Shown: piece after piece, positions 43,264-53,660 of the stretch
Position numbering within the stretch: the stretch's first letter is position 1
How the letters are laid out: every line of letters starts with the position of its first letter
Source of the DNA: Caenimonas koreensis DSM 17982
Lineage (GTDB): Bacteria > Pseudomonadota > Gammaproteobacteria > Burkholderiales > Burkholderiaceae_C
NCBI RefSeq assembly: GCF_009646335.1
Contig: NZ_WJBU01000002.1
Span: forward strand, 310,001-374,000
Direction of reading: 5' to 3'
Length of the DNA stretch: 64,000 nucleotides
Position numbers and translations under genes: made by a program
The notes under the pieces: generated by a model
What the model saw: only the letters and a program-made list of their open reading frames with translations
Databases searched by the model: none
What the model was told of the DNA's origin: nothing

Positions 43264-46239
43264 ATGAAAACCGGTACACAAAGGTTTAAGAAAACGGTTG
43301 TCACGAACGCACTAATCACGGCGTTCTGTGGCACCGCCACGATGATGTTTGCGCAAGAGACCCTTGCACAAACCGGCTCATCACTGCAACGCGTCGAAGT
43401 GACGGGTTCGAACATCCGTCGCACCGACACTGAAACGGCGTCCCCCGTCCAGGTCATCACCAAGGACGAAATCGACCAATCCGGCAAGGGCACGGTCGCT
43501 GAATACCTCCAGACGCTCACGTCCGACGGTCAAGGCTCCGTTCCGTTCACGTATGGTCGCGGCTTCTCTGGTGCTACGTCGTCCGGCATCTCGCTGCGCG
43601 GCCTGGGCGCCAACGCCACCCTCGTGCTGATCAACGGCCGCCGCGTTACCTCGGCTGTGCTGGCTGACGACGCACAACGCACCTACGTTGACTTGAACCA
43701 GATTCCGCTGGAAGCTGTCGAGCGCGTTGAAGTGCTGAAGGACGGCGCATCGTCGGTGTACGGCTCTGACGCCGTCGCAGGCGTTGTGAACATCATCCTG
43801 AAGAAGAACTACCAGGGCACGGTTGCCAAGCTGACGTACGGCGTTGCCGAACAAGGCGATGGCGCTGAGCCCCGCGTTGCCATTACCCACGGTATGGGCG
43901 ACCTCGACAAAGACGGCTACAACCTGCTGCTCAACGCCGAATTCGGCAAGCGCGCACAGATCCTGTACCGCGACCGCGCAGGCCGTGGTTCCGTCGGCGT
44001 GTCGGCCATCGGCCAGCCGCAATGGGGCTTTGACCCCAATTCCGGCCCGACGAACAACATCTCGTTCGCAGGCGGCATGGGCTGGATCCCGACGTCGGCA
44101 CCGTTTGGTGGCACGCGCATCGCTAATAGCGCCGGCCAGTCCATCATCGGTAACGTGCGCAACCCGGACCCGCTGAACAACTCTTACTACAGCCGCGGCG
44201 ACGCAGCTGGCGTGGGCTTCACCCGTACGTTCCCGGCTGCTCAGGCGTACTGCCTGGCCAACGCGAACCTGCCGCAGAACAACACGGCCGGCGGCTGTAT
44301 TGTTGACCTGCGTCAAGCTGTGAACCAGGTCCAGCCTGACTCGAAGACGGCCAGCTTCTTCGGCCGCTTCACCAAGACGATCAACGCCAACATGGAAGGC
44401 TTCGTCGAGCTGGGCTACTACCAGACCCAATCCGACGTGACCGGCCTGCCGGTGGCACCGAACGGCGGCTTCTTCCGCCCGAACGGCGACGTCGTTTCCC
44501 GCGCAGCCACCACGCTGCTCGGCGCCACGCACCCGGACAACCCGTACTTCGGCAGCACCGCTCGCCTGCGCTACATGCCCCTGTTCGACACGGGCCCGTC
44601 GAATACCGCTTCCAGCGGCCATTCGCTGCGCCTGGTCGCAGGCCTGCGTGGCACGTGGGACGCATGGGACTACGACACGGCTGTTCACTACTCGGAAGCC
44701 AAGCAGACCGACGTTTCGCAAAAGCTCATCGACTACCGCGTTGCTGACGCGCTGTTGAACCCGACGGCTGCGAACGTGACCAACGCCACGCGCTGGAGCC
44801 CCCAGTACGCAGCGCTGGTTGCTGCCAACGGTGGCACGCCCCCGTTCTGGCGCATCGGCGAAAACGCGAACCTGAACTCGCCGGCCCTGTACAACGCCCT
44901 GTTGTCGGACCAGCAGCGTTCGGGCTTCTCGCGCATCTACGGTGCCGACATCAAGGTGTCGCGTGAACTCGGCAAGATGGACGGCGGCCCGATCGGCCTG
45001 GCCATCGGCGCTGAAGTTCGCCACGAAGCCAACGGCCTGCCGCTGTACAACGGCCTGGGCAACTACCTCGGCGTGTCGCTGACCGCCTACGGTGGCGAGC
45101 GCAACCTGTGGGCGACCTACGGCGAAATGCTGTTCCCGGTCACGAAGGCATTGGAAATCAGCGCTGCCCTGCGCTATGACCACTACTCTGACGCCGGCAA
45201 CTCCTTCACGCCGAAGATCGGTGCCAAGCTCAAGGCCCTGCCGAACCTGGCCTTCCGCTCGACGTACTCGCGCGGCTTCCGTGCTCCGTCTTCGACGGAA
45301 AACAGCCTGAGCTCCGTGGCTGCCTTTGGTGGGGCCGTGGTGGACGACAACGCACGTTGCGCAGCACTGATCGCTGGCGGGATGAACCAACAGACGGCCG
45401 AAGGCCTCTGCAAGGGTATCGCCCCGACGTTCGTGCAGCGCGGTAACCCCGCCCTGGAGCCGGAAAAGTCGGAAAGCTGGACGTTCGGTACGGTTTGGGA
45501 CATCACGCCCAAGACGAGCCTGACGCTGGATGCCTGGCAGATCAAGCGCAAGGGCCTGCCGGTCATCGAAGATCCGCAAGAAGCTATCGACGCTGGCCGC
45601 TTCACGCGTGACCCGGCAACGGCAGTGCAAGCTGGCGACCCGGGCGGCATCTTGTCCGGCTTCGTGGTCTTCCGCAACTCGGCCCAGTCGCTGACGCGCG
45701 GTATCGACCTGGAAGCCAAGCATCGCTGGGACTTGGGCGGTGGCATGGGCAAGATCACGGCCGGCTTCACCTGGACGCACCTGTTGGTCCAGCGCGTGGT
45801 TGACCAGTTCGGTACGGTTCATGACTACGCTGGCACCCATGGTGACTGCAACATCACGAACTGCATCGGCTCGCCGCGTGACCGCATCTCGTTCAACGGC
45901 ACCTGGGAAATGGGTCCGTACCGCTTCGGCACGAACGTCAACTACCGTGGCAGCATGAAGAACACGTTCGAGCAGTCGGACACGACCTGCGCCCAGACGC
46001 TGCTCAACAATGCTGACTTCCCGTCGGGTTGCAAGGTGAAGTCGTTCACGACGGTTGACGTCAATGGCGTGTGGAAGATTCGTCCGGGCACGGAGCTGGG
46101 TCTGTCGATCCAGAACCTGTTCGACAAGAAGCCGCCGGCTGACTTCGAAACGTACGGCGCTATCGGCTACAACCCGCTCGACTACTCGGGCGCTATCGGC
46201 CGCTTCTATCGCCTGAGCCTGAAGCACAGCTTCCGCTGA
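43264..46239 (+). CDS. TonB-dependent outer-membrane receptor
   Basis: 991 residues from ATG 43264, with GGAGA eight bases upstream; an earlier in-frame ATG at 43222 lacks a site. A signal peptide (to about residue 36, LAQ) is followed by the plug (about 45-190: SGISLRGLGANATLVLINGRR, AVERVEVLKDGASSVYGSDAVAGVVNII) and a 22-strand barrel to the C-terminus (KHSFR). The size and plug resemble the large receptor group for carbohydrates or peptides, not short siderophore receptors, but the ligand is not determined. Next to exbBDD-tonB. Confidence 0.93.
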   Translation: MKTGTQRFKKTVVTNALITAFCGTATMMFAQETLAQTGSSLQRVEVTGSNIRRTDTETASPVQVITKDEIDQSGKGTVAEYLQTLTSDGQGSVPFTYGRGFSGATSSGISLRGLGANATLVLINGRRVTSAVLADDAQRTYVDLNQIPLEAVERVEVLKDGASSVYGSDAVAGVVNIILKKNYQGTVAKLTYGVAEQGDGAEPRVAITHGMGDLDKDGYNLLLNAEFGKRAQILYRDRAGRGSVGVSAIGQPQWGFDPNSGPTNNISFAGGMGWIPTSAPFGGTRIANSAGQSIIGNVRNPDPLNNSYYSRGDAAGVGFTRTFPAAQAYCLANANLPQNNTAGGCIVDLRQAVNQVQPDSKTASFFGRFTKTINANMEGFVELGYYQTQSDVTGLPVAPNGGFFRPNGDVVSRAATTLLGATHPDNPYFGSTARLRYMPLFDTGPSNTASSGHSLRLVAGLRGTWDAWDYDTAVHYSEAKQTDVSQKLIDYRVADALLNPTAANVTNATRWSPQYAALVAANGGTPPFWRIGENANLNSPALYNALLSDQQRSGFSRIYGADIKVSRELGKMDGGPIGLAIGAEVRHEANGLPLYNGLGNYLGVSLTAYGGERNLWATYGEMLFPVTKALEISAALRYDHYSDAGNSFTPKIGAKLKALPNLAFRSTYSRGFRAPSSTENSLSSVAAFGGAVVDDNARCAALIAGGMNQQTAEGLCKGIAPTFVQRGNPALEPEKSESWTFGTVWDITPKTSLTLDAWQIKRKGLPVIEDPQEAIDAGRFTRDPATAVQAGDPGGILSGFVVFRNSAQSLTRGIDLEAKHRWDLGGGMGKITAGFTWTHLLVQRVVDQFGTVHDYAGTHGDCNITNCIGSPRDRISFNGTWEMGPYRFGTNVNYRGSMKNTFEQSDTTCAQTLLNNADFPSGCKVKSFTTVDVNGVWKIRPGTELGLSIQNLFDKKPPADFETYGAIGYNPLDYSGAIGRFYRLSLKHSFR

Positions 46240-46251
46240 TCGCTTCGAGCG

Positions 46252-46322
46252 AATGACCCGGAGCAATCCGGGTCATTGGCGAGAGACAGGAAATCCACCG
46301 CTTTGCCGGTGGATTTTTTTTT
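46252..46322 (+). terminator. Tandem hairpin terminator after the receptor gene
   Basis: The first hairpin AATGACCCGG / CCGGGTCATT (46252-46261 with 46268-46277, 6-bp loop) has no T-run. The second, AAATCCACCG / CGGTGGATTT (46291-46300 with 46307-46316), runs into nine T bases and is a strong intrinsic terminator. The kinase frame starts only 24 bp later, so it needs its own promoter or readthrough. Confidence 0.9.
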
Positions 46323-46345
46323 GACCTGCGTGATAGCCTCGACCA

Positions 46346-48451
46346 ATGCCAGACAGCGACAAGCTTTCCCCCCTGCGCTCATTGCAGATCCTGGGTGTGC
46401 TCAGCATTGCGGTGCCGCTCTTTCTTTACGTGCTGTTCGCGGTCTTCCGCCTCAATGAATTCAACCAGGTCGCCGAATAGCGGGTAACTCGTTCGCTGCG
46501 CGTCGCGCATGAACATGCGACCAAGGTGCTGGGCACGGCGGAAGCACTGCAGGACAGGCTGTACGACGCAGTGAATGGCAAGAGCCTGGAGCAGCTGCGT
46601 GCCGACCAGGCCTCGCTGCACGAACTGCTGCAAGCCGCCACCAAGGACCAACCGCAGATTCAGTCGGTGTGGATCATTGGCGCCGACGGCAAGCCGGTGG
46701 CCAGCAGCCGGTTCATGCCGGTGCCCGCGCTCGACTTCAATGACCGCGAGTACTTCCAGTTCCATCGCGACGGGCAGCCCGGGCGGTTCGTCTCGCCACC
46801 CTTCAACACACGCACAACGAACGAGCGCGTGTTGGACATCAGCCGGCGCTTCGACAGTGTCGGCGGCAAGTTCGGCGGCGTCATCAACATCAGCCTTCGC
46901 ACGGCTTACTTCGAGCAGTTCTACAGCGACCTCGTCGACGATGAACCGGGCCTGGCCGTGAACCTGTTTCGTCGTGACGGGTCGATCTACACGCGCTGGC
47001 CACCTGTACCGGGCGCGCCCGACAAGCTCGGCGCGAACAGTCCTGCAATGACACTGGTGCGTGCCGGCAACCAGGCAGGGCAGACGCGCGGATGGTCCAG
47101 CGTTGACGGGCAGGACAGGCTCATCGCATTCCGCCAGGTTGCGGCCTACCCGCTCTTTGCAGGAACGGGCATGAACCTCAGCACCCTTCGAGGCGAACTG
47201 CTCAAAGAGCTGGCCATCATGCTGGCACTCGGAATTCCTCCCTTTGCCGCGCTGTTTTTCACCTCGCGCGTGGCGCTGCGCCGCACCCGTGAGTCCATCG
47301 ATGCGGCGCGCAGCCTCGAGTCGGAGACGCTCACGCGCCAACGCGCCGAGGAGGCGCTGTTCCAGGCGCAAAAGCTCGAAGCAATGGGGCGGCTCACGGG
47401 CGGCGTCGCGCACGACTTCAACAACGCGCTGATGGTCATCAGCAACAATGCGTTCCTGCTGCGTCGCATCGTCAACGAGGCGGGCATCACGCGGCTCGAC
47501 TCGATTGGCCGTGCCGTCGACTCGGCGACCAAACTCACCCGGCAGCTGCTGGCTTTCTCACGCAGGCAGCCGCTGCTGCCCGAGCGCGTGCAGTTGCAGG
47601 CGCGGCTGCCATCGCTTGCTGAACTGATAGGCCCGGTGCTTGGCGGACAGATCAAGCTCTCCATCACGGTCGCGGACGATACGGCGGCGATCGAAGTCGA
47701 TCCCGCCGAACTCGAACTCGCGCTGCTCAACCTGGGCATCAACGCGCGCGATGCCATGCCCAGCGGCGGCGTCTTCATGATCGAAGCGCGCAATGCCCGG
47801 CCCGACGAATCGCAAGGCTCGAACCGGCCGCTCGTGGTCATCGATGCCATCGACACAGGCACGGGTATTGATCCGGCGGTGATCGCCAAAGTGTTCGAGC
47901 CATTCTTCACCACCAAGCCCGTCGGCCATGGCACGGGCCTGGGCCTGAGCCAGGTCTATGGCCTGTGCCAGCGGGCGGGCGGCTTCGCGACGATTGAGAG
48001 CACGCCCGGGGCAGGCACGACGGTGCGGCTGTTCTTTCCCGCGAAAGCGGCGAGCGAAGGCGATGCGATCGCCAGTGCAACACCGATCGCGCGCGACCTG
48101 CGCAAGCGCATCCTGCTGGTCGAAGACAACAGCGAGGTCGCCGGAGCGCTCCTGCCCTTGCTGGAAGCATTCGGCTGCACGGTGACGCGCGTGGCCAGCG
48201 CCGTCGAGGCGCGTGACTGGCTGGAAGCGCAGGACAGGCAGCCCGACCTGGTGCTGAGCGACGTGGTCATGCCTGGCGAGATCGATGGCCTCGGCCTTGC
48301 ACGATTCCTGCGCCAGCGCCAGCCGAAGCTGCGGGTCATTCTCATGACCGGCTACGCCCAGCATATCGATGCCATCGCGGGCGAGGGGTTCGAAGTGCTG
48401 CCCAAACCTTGCGCGCCCGACGTGCTGGGCGCTGCCATCGCGCGCGACTAG
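46346..48451 (+). pseudogene. Hybrid sensor histidine kinase with in-frame amber stop
   Basis: The frame opens at ATG 46346 with a membrane anchor (about 12-35) and is cut at codon 45 by TAG (46478-46480). The same frame then runs on without another stop for 656 codons: dCache-like periplasmic domain, second helix (about 289-309 counted from 46346), HisKA with GVAHDFNN (His 356), HATPase, and a receiver domain with Asp in VLSDVVMP (639). The only downstream start is GTG 46526, which loses the first anchor helix. So this is probably inactivated by a single nonsense mutation, or a sequencing error. Confidence 0.85.
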
Positions 48452-48487
48452 CCGGCCCCCGGGGCGGCTCCTGTTGCCCCGTGCGCG

Positions 48488-49777
48488 CTACGCCGCCTCG
48501 ACGTGCTGCGCCGCCAGCTCACGCTGCGACGCGAGCATCGTGAATTTCCACCCCACCAGGGCCAGCAAAAGCGCGCCGGCGCCACCCAGCCCCAGCGACG
48601 CACGCAAGCCCAGGTGTTCGCCCAGATAGCCGCCCAGCAGCGCACCCGGAAGCGCCGGGATCAAAATCAGCCAGCGCATCGTGCTGGTCATGCGGCCGAG
48701 CAGCGGCTCTGGCGTCACGGCCTGGCGCAGCGCCAGGAAGTTGATGAAGATCAGCACCGCACCCAGGCCAAAGCAAAGCAGCATCAGCACGAACGACGCA
48801 ACCCCCCAGTTGCTGTTGGCCGGAGCCAGCGCAAGCTGCAGCCAGCCGACGCCGCAGATCGCAATGCCAATGAGCAGGCACGGCCCTACACCGAGCCGGC
48901 GCGAGATGCGGCTGCCAAACGCACCCGCGCCCACTGTGCCCACGCCCAGGCCGACGTAGCAAAGCCCGATCTGCCGCTCGTTCAAGCCCAGCTCACGCGT
49001 GGCGAACAGGATCTGCACGACCATCGCTGCGTGGTGGAACAACTGCCACATGCCGACCAGCGCCGCCATCGTCACCAGCAGGCGCATGCGCCACACAAAG
49101 CCCAGGCCCTCCTTCAACGCGGGCAGGAAGTGCGGATGGATCTTCGTGCCGGGCTTCTCGTCGATCTTCAGCCCGCGCAGGATGACCACGCTTGCCAGCA
49201 GCATCACCGCATCGGCCAGCAGCGCGAAAGGTGCACCCACCAGGCGGATGAGCGCGCCGGCGATGCCTGGGCCGGCGACTTCGGCCGTTGAATTGGCGAG
49301 TGCATTCTTGGCATGCGCTTCGACCAGCCGCGCGCGCGGCACGATCTGCGTCAGCACGATCTGCGCTGCGGTGCCTGCCACTGCGGCCACCGTGCCGATC
49401 ACAAAGCCGACGACGTAGAGATAGCGCACATCGAGCATGTCGAGCGCCCACGCGGCGGGCACGGTGATGAGCACCAGCGCAATCGTGAGCTCGCCCGCGA
49501 CGTACACGGGCAACTTGCGCACGCGGTCAAGCCAGACGCCTGACGGCAGCGAGAAGAGAATGAATGGCGCAATCTCCGCCGCCGTGAGCAGGCCCATCTG
49601 CGATGGCGTGGCATGCAGCAGCACGGCGGCCGTGAGCGGGATCGCCAGCATCGTGATCTGGCCGCCAAACGCGCTGATCAGGATCGACAGCCACAGCCTG
49701 CGGTACAGCTTGTCGCGCAGCAAGTCGTCCGACGCGAGCGTCACGTGACGAAGCACCGGGCGCAATGCTGCTCTCAT
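48488..49777 (-). CDS. MFS transporter (EntS/multidrug-exporter-like)
   Basis: 429 residues with twelve predicted helices. The MFS signature GVWLDRVRKLPVYVAGEL is present after TM2. The fold resembles the EntS/MFS_3-type exporters (siderophores, drugs). It follows the OppF-like ATPase by 12 bp on the same strand, so it may be read with the peptide transporter operon. The cargo is not known. Confidence 0.87.
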   Translation of the reverse strand: MRAALRPVLRHVTLASDDLLRDKLYRRLWLSILISAFGGQITMLAIPLTAAVLLHATPSQMGLLTAAEIAPFILFSLPSGVWLDRVRKLPVYVAGELTIALVLITVPAAWALDMLDVRYLYVVGFVIGTVAAVAGTAAQIVLTQIVPRARLVEAHAKNALANSTAEVAGPGIAGALIRLVGAPFALLADAVMLLASVVILRGLKIDEKPGTKIHPHFLPALKEGLGFVWRMRLLVTMAALVGMWQLFHHAAMVVQILFATRELGLNERQIGLCYVGLGVGTVGAGAFGSRISRRLGVGPCLLIGIAICGVGWLQLALAPANSNWGVASFVLMLLCFGLGAVLIFINFLALRQAVTPEPLLGRMTSTMRWLILIPALPGALLGGYLGEHLGLRASLGLGGAGALLLALVGWKFTMLASQRELAAQHVEAA

Positions 49778-49789
49778 TGCTGTCTGTGC

Positions 49790-50776
49790 TCAGTACAGCC
49801 AGCAGGCTGCCTGTGAGTGGGCATTGACTGCCTTCAGCGGCGGCACCGCCTGGGCGCACTGCTCGAACGCCTGCGGGCAGCGCGTGCGAAACACGCAGCC
49901 CGAGGGCGGGCTGATAGGCGAGGGCAGGTCGCCCTGCAGCAGCTCGATGACTTTGCCGCGTTCGCGCCGCGGGTCAGCCAGCGGAACGGCAGACAACAAA
50001 GCGCGCGTGTACGGATGCTTGGGCGTGGCATACAGCTCGTGCTTGTCGGCCAGCTCCATCTCGCGGCCCAGGTACATCACGAGGATGCGCTGGCTCACGT
50101 GCTTGACCACGGCCAGGTCGTGCGCAATGAACACGAGCGCGAGCTGCATCTCTTCCTGCAGGTCTTTGAGCAGGTTGATGATCTGCGCCTGGATCGACAC
50201 GTCGAGCGCAGACACGGGCTCGTCGCACACGATGAGCTTGGGCTTCAGGATCAGCGCACGCGCAATGCCGATGCGCTGGCACTGCCCGCCGGAAAATTCA
50301 TGCGGGTAGCGATAGAGCTGGCTTTCCATCAAGCCGACGCGCTTCATCATTTCCTTCACGCGCTCGAGCACTTCATCAGCCGACAGTTGCGGCTGGTGCG
50401 TGCGCAGCGGCTCGCCAATGATCTGCAGCACGTTCATGCGCGGGTTGAGCGACGCAAGCGGGTCCTGGAAGACCATCTGCACGCTGCGGCGCACGTTCTG
50501 CCAGTCGGCAGCGCCCGCACCCGTCATGTCCTTGCCCATCCACACCACTTGTCCCGACGTGCGCGGCACGAGGTTGAGGATGGCGCGCGCGAGCGTCGAT
50601 TTGCCGCAGCCCGATTCACCGACGATGCCGAGCGTCTCGCCGGGATAAATGTCGAGGCTCACGCCATTGACGGCCTTCAACGTGCGCTTGGGCGACATGA
50701 AGCCGGTGCCGCGAATGTTGAAGTGCACGTGCAGGTCACGCACCGACAACAACGGTTGTTGGCTTTGTGCGCTCAC
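49790..50776 (-). CDS. Peptide ABC transporter ATP-binding protein (OppF/DppF-like)
   Basis: 328 residues from GTG 50776; GTGA overlaps the end of the upstream ATPase gene. Walker A GESGCGKST, signature FSGGQCQRIGIARAL, Walker B LIVCDEPVSALD, and the C-terminal oligopeptide/dipeptide domain with Cys residues (CVFRTRCPQAFEQC), where OppF/DppF carry a 4Fe-4S cluster. Part of a five-gene Opp/Dpp-type set with the next four genes upstream. Confidence 0.94.
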   Translation of the reverse strand: MSAQSQQPLLSVRDLHVHFNIRGTGFMSPKRTLKAVNGVSLDIYPGETLGIVGESGCGKSTLARAILNLVPRTSGQVVWMGKDMTGAGAADWQNVRRSVQMVFQDPLASLNPRMNVLQIIGEPLRTHQPQLSADEVLERVKEMMKRVGLMESQLYRYPHEFSGGQCQRIGIARALILKPKLIVCDEPVSALDVSIQAQIINLLKDLQEEMQLALVFIAHDLAVVKHVSQRILVMYLGREMELADKHELYATPKHPYTRALLSAVPLADPRRERGKVIELLQGDLPSPISPPSGCVFRTRCPQAFEQCAQAVPPLKAVNAHSQAACWLY

Positions 50777-51783
50777 GGCAGCACCTCCTGCGCCTTCGCC
50801 TCGATCTCACCCGGCGCCTTGTGACAAGCCCGCAGCACCCCCGGATGCCCCGCTGCCAGCTCCAGCGGCGGCCTGTCAGTCGTGCACCGCTCCATCGCAA
50901 ACGTGCAGCGCTCGCTGAACGGGCAACCCGCCGGCAAGCGCGCCATGTTGGGCGGCACACCGGGGATCGCCACCAGCCGCTCGCCTTCGTGATCGAGCTT
51001 GGGCACGGCGCCGAGCAAACCCAGCGTGTACGGATGTGTGGGCTCGTAGAAGATATTTTCTGCCGTGCCTTGCTCCATGATGCGGCCGCCATACAGCACC
51101 ATCACCTTGTCGCAGATGCCCGCGACCACGCCGAGGTCGTGCGTGATCAGCACGATCGCCGTGCCGAAATCACGCTGCAGGTCGCGCAGCAGCGTCATCG
51201 TCTGCGCCTGCACCGTCACGTCGAGCGCCGTGGTCGGCTCGTCGGCAATGAGCAAGTCGGGCTGGCACAGCAGCGCCATCGCGATCATGATGCGCTGTCG
51301 CATGCCGCCTGAAAACTCATGCGGATACATGCGGATTCGCCGTGCCGCATCAGGGATGCGCACTTGCTCGAGCGTGGCAATCGCGAGCGACAAAGCGCTC
51401 TTGCGCGTCAGGCCCTTGTGCAGCTCCAGCACTTCCGTCATTTGCCGCTCGACCGTGAGGTACGGGTTGAGCGACGTCATCGGGTCCTGGAAGATCATCG
51501 CGACGCGGTTGCCGCGAATGCGATTGAGCGCGTCGGGCTTCATCGCAAGCAGGTCCTGCCCGTTGAAGCGCACGCGGCCTGTGGCATAGCCGTTGGATGC
51601 GAGCAGGCCCATGATCGCGAGCATCGACTGGCTCTTGCCCGAACCCGATTCGCCGACGATGCCGAAGGTCTGGCCGCGCTCCAGGTCGAACGACAGGCCG
51701 TTCACAGCCGTGACATCGCCATCAGGCGTCTTGAATTTCACGCTGAGGTCATCGACCTCGAGCAGTTTGTGGGTGTTCGTCAT
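50773..51783 (-). CDS. Peptide ABC transporter ATP-binding protein (OppD/DppD-like)
   Basis: 336 residues from ATG 51783, overlapping the permease stop as ATGA. Walker A GESGSGKSQ, signature FSGGMRQRIMIAMAL, Walker B LLIADEPTTALD, and the oligopeptide C-terminal part with GCPFSERCTFAMERC. The Ser-Gln after the Walker A Lys is normal for OppD. Pairs with the OppF-like ATPase. Confidence 0.94.
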   Translation of the reverse strand: MTNTHKLLEVDDLSVKFKTPDGDVTAVNGLSFDLERGQTFGIVGESGSGKSQSMLAIMGLLASNGYATGRVRFNGQDLLAMKPDALNRIRGNRVAMIFQDPMTSLNPYLTVERQMTEVLELHKGLTRKSALSLAIATLEQVRIPDAARRIRMYPHEFSGGMRQRIMIAMALLCQPDLLIADEPTTALDVTVQAQTMTLLRDLQRDFGTAIVLITHDLGVVAGICDKVMVLYGGRIMEQGTAENIFYEPTHPYTLGLLGAVPKLDHEGERLVAIPGVPPNMARLPAGCPFSERCTFAMERCTTDRPPLELAAGHPGVLRACHKAPGEIEAKAQEVLP

Positions 51784-52694
51784 CAACGCTCTTTCGGGTC
51801 CAAAGCATCGCGCAAGCCGTCGCCGATGAAGTTGAAGCAATACAGCGTGATCGACAGCAGCGCACCCGGGAAGAGCAGCATCCACGGCGCGACTTCCATC
51901 ACCTTGGTGCCGTCTTCGATGAGCACGCCCCAGCTCGTCATCGGCTCCTGGATCCCGAGGCCGAGGAATGACAGCACGGACTCGGTGAGGATCACCGAAG
52001 GCACCGTCACCGTCGTGTAGATCACGACAACGCCCAGCAGGTTCGGCACGATGTGCGAGAAGATGATCTTGCGCGTGGGCACGCCGATGGAACGCGCGGC
52101 CTCGATGAATTCCATGCTGCGCAGCGACAGCGTCTGGCCGCGCACGACACGCGCCATGTCCATCCACGAGAACGCCGTGATCGCGACGACCACCAGGTAG
52201 AACTCGCGGCCCAGGATCGTGACGAGCAGGATCGCGATGAGCAGGTACGGAATGGCATACATCATGTCGACGATGCGCATCATGATGGCGTCCACCTTGC
52301 CGCCCATGAAGCCCGCCGTGGCGCCCCACGCGATGCCAATTGTGACAGAGGCGATCGTTGCCAGCAAGCCCACCATCAGCGAGATGCGGCCGCCGATGAG
52401 GCAACGCACCAGCAAGTCACGGCCCGACTCATCGGTGCCCCAGAAGTGCATGCCCTTCATCGAAGGCGGCAGGCTCATCGAGTCCCAGTCGGTCGTATCG
52501 AACTGGTAGGGCAGCACGAAGGGTCCGGCGACGCAGAGCAGGCCAATGATCAACAGCGCGACGAGGCTGGCGACGGCCGCCTTGTTGCGCATGAAGCGCG
52601 TGCGCGCATCGGCCCACGGGCTGCGGCCAGCTGGCGCGGACACAGCCGCGGCGGCCTGGTCCATCAGTGCTTTTCGGCGCAGGGAAAACAGCAT
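51783..52694 (-). CDS. Peptide ABC transporter permease (OppC/DppC-like)
   Basis: 303 residues from ATG 52694. The N-tail is cytosolic, then TM1 (about 40-63) and, after a periplasmic loop (FWGTDESGRDLL), a five-helix BPD_transp_1 block with the EAA loop IEAARSIGVPTRKIIFSHIVPN. Ends with GDGLRDALDP, a family hallmark. Confidence 0.93.
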   Translation of the reverse strand: MLFSLRRKALMDQAAAAVSAPAGRSPWADARTRFMRNKAAVASLVALLIIGLLCVAGPFVLPYQFDTTDWDSMSLPPSMKGMHFWGTDESGRDLLVRCLIGGRISLMVGLLATIASVTIGIAWGATAGFMGGKVDAIMMRIVDMMYAIPYLLIAILLVTILGREFYLVVVAITAFSWMDMARVVRGQTLSLRSMEFIEAARSIGVPTRKIIFSHIVPNLLGVVVIYTTVTVPSVILTESVLSFLGLGIQEPMTSWGVLIEDGTKVMEVAPWMLLFPGALLSITLYCFNFIGDGLRDALDPKER

Positions 52695-52707
52695 GGTTGC
52701 GCCTTGT

Positions 52708-53628
52708 TCAGTAACGGATCTTCGGGTCGAGCGCGGCGTATGCCAGATCGACAAGGAAGTTCATCAACACAGCCAGCAGCGTGATCAGCACGACCAGCCC
52801 CAGCACCAGCGTGTAGTCGCGGTTGCCGGCGCCATTGACGATCAGCTTGCCGATGCCGGGCAGCGAAAACACAGTCTCGGTGACGAGCGCCGCGGTGATC
52901 GATGAAATGGCCAGCGGCCCCATCACCGAAATCACCGGCAGCAGCGCGGGCTTGAGCGCGTGGCGCAGCACGACGATGCGCGTAGGCAGGCCCTTGGCAC
53001 GCGCGGTGCGGATGAAGTTGCTGTGCATCACCTCGATCAGGCTGCCGCGCATCACACGCGCAATCGTCGCGACGTTGATGAAGGTGAGCAGCGCGATCGG
53101 CATGATCATGAATTGCGGCGCAAACGCGTCCCAGCCGCCAGCAGGCAGCCACTTCAGCGTGAGTGCAAACACGAGCACCAGCACAGGCCCGATCACGAAG
53201 GAAGGGAACACGCTGCCAAGGTTGCCGACGAGCATCACGCTGTAATCGGCGACGCTGTTCTGGCGCAGTGCGGCGGCAATGCCCAGCCCCGTGCCGATGA
53301 CGAATGAAATCACCATCGAGATGCCGCCGATCGACAGCGACACCGGCAGCGCAGCCGCCACGAGATCATTCACCGACCAGTCTGCGTAGCGGAACGATGC
53401 GCCCAGGTCGCCGTGCAGCAGGTTGTTGAGATACAGCAGATATTGCTTCCACACCGGCTGGTCCAGGTGGTACTTGGCCTGCAGGTTGGCCAGCACGGCC
53501 TCAGAGACTTGCTTGTCGCTGTCGAACGGCCCGCCCGGCGCGGCGTGCACGAGGATGTAGCAGACCGTGATGACGGCCAGCAGGGTGGGGATGGTCGCCA
53601 ACAAGCGACGTAACGTATACGACCACAT
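52708..53628 (-). CDS. Peptide ABC transporter permease (OppB/DppB-like)
   Basis: 306 residues, the usual OppB size. TM1 at 9-29, the periplasmic region (LDQPVWKQYLLYLNNLL), and the EAA loop FIRTARAKGLPTRIVVLRHALKPA. Ends LVDLAYAALDPKIRY, a family hallmark. The downstream OppC-like gene starts 13 bp later. A hairpin-rich gap separates it from the solute-binding protein upstream. Confidence 0.94.
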   Translation of the reverse strand: MWSYTLRRLLATIPTLLAVITVCYILVHAAPGGPFDSDKQVSEAVLANLQAKYHLDQPVWKQYLLYLNNLLHGDLGASFRYADWSVNDLVAAALPVSLSIGGISMVISFVIGTGLGIAAALRQNSVADYSVMLVGNLGSVFPSFVIGPVLVLVFALTLKWLPAGGWDAFAPQFMIMPIALLTFINVATIARVMRGSLIEVMHSNFIRTARAKGLPTRIVVLRHALKPALLPVISVMGPLAISSITAALVTETVFSLPGIGKLIVNGAGNRDYTLVLGLVVLITLLAVLMNFLVDLAYAALDPKIRY

Positions 53629-53660
53629 TTAGAGAAGCTCGCAGTATTCGTCGGGGCCAC

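Noticed and set aside
43381..46266. 961-codon open frame antisense to the TonB-dependent receptor
   Set aside because: The plus strand has clear receptor motifs and a ribosome site; the antisense product is Arg/Val/Ala/Gln-rich with no domain and arises from high-GC codon bias.
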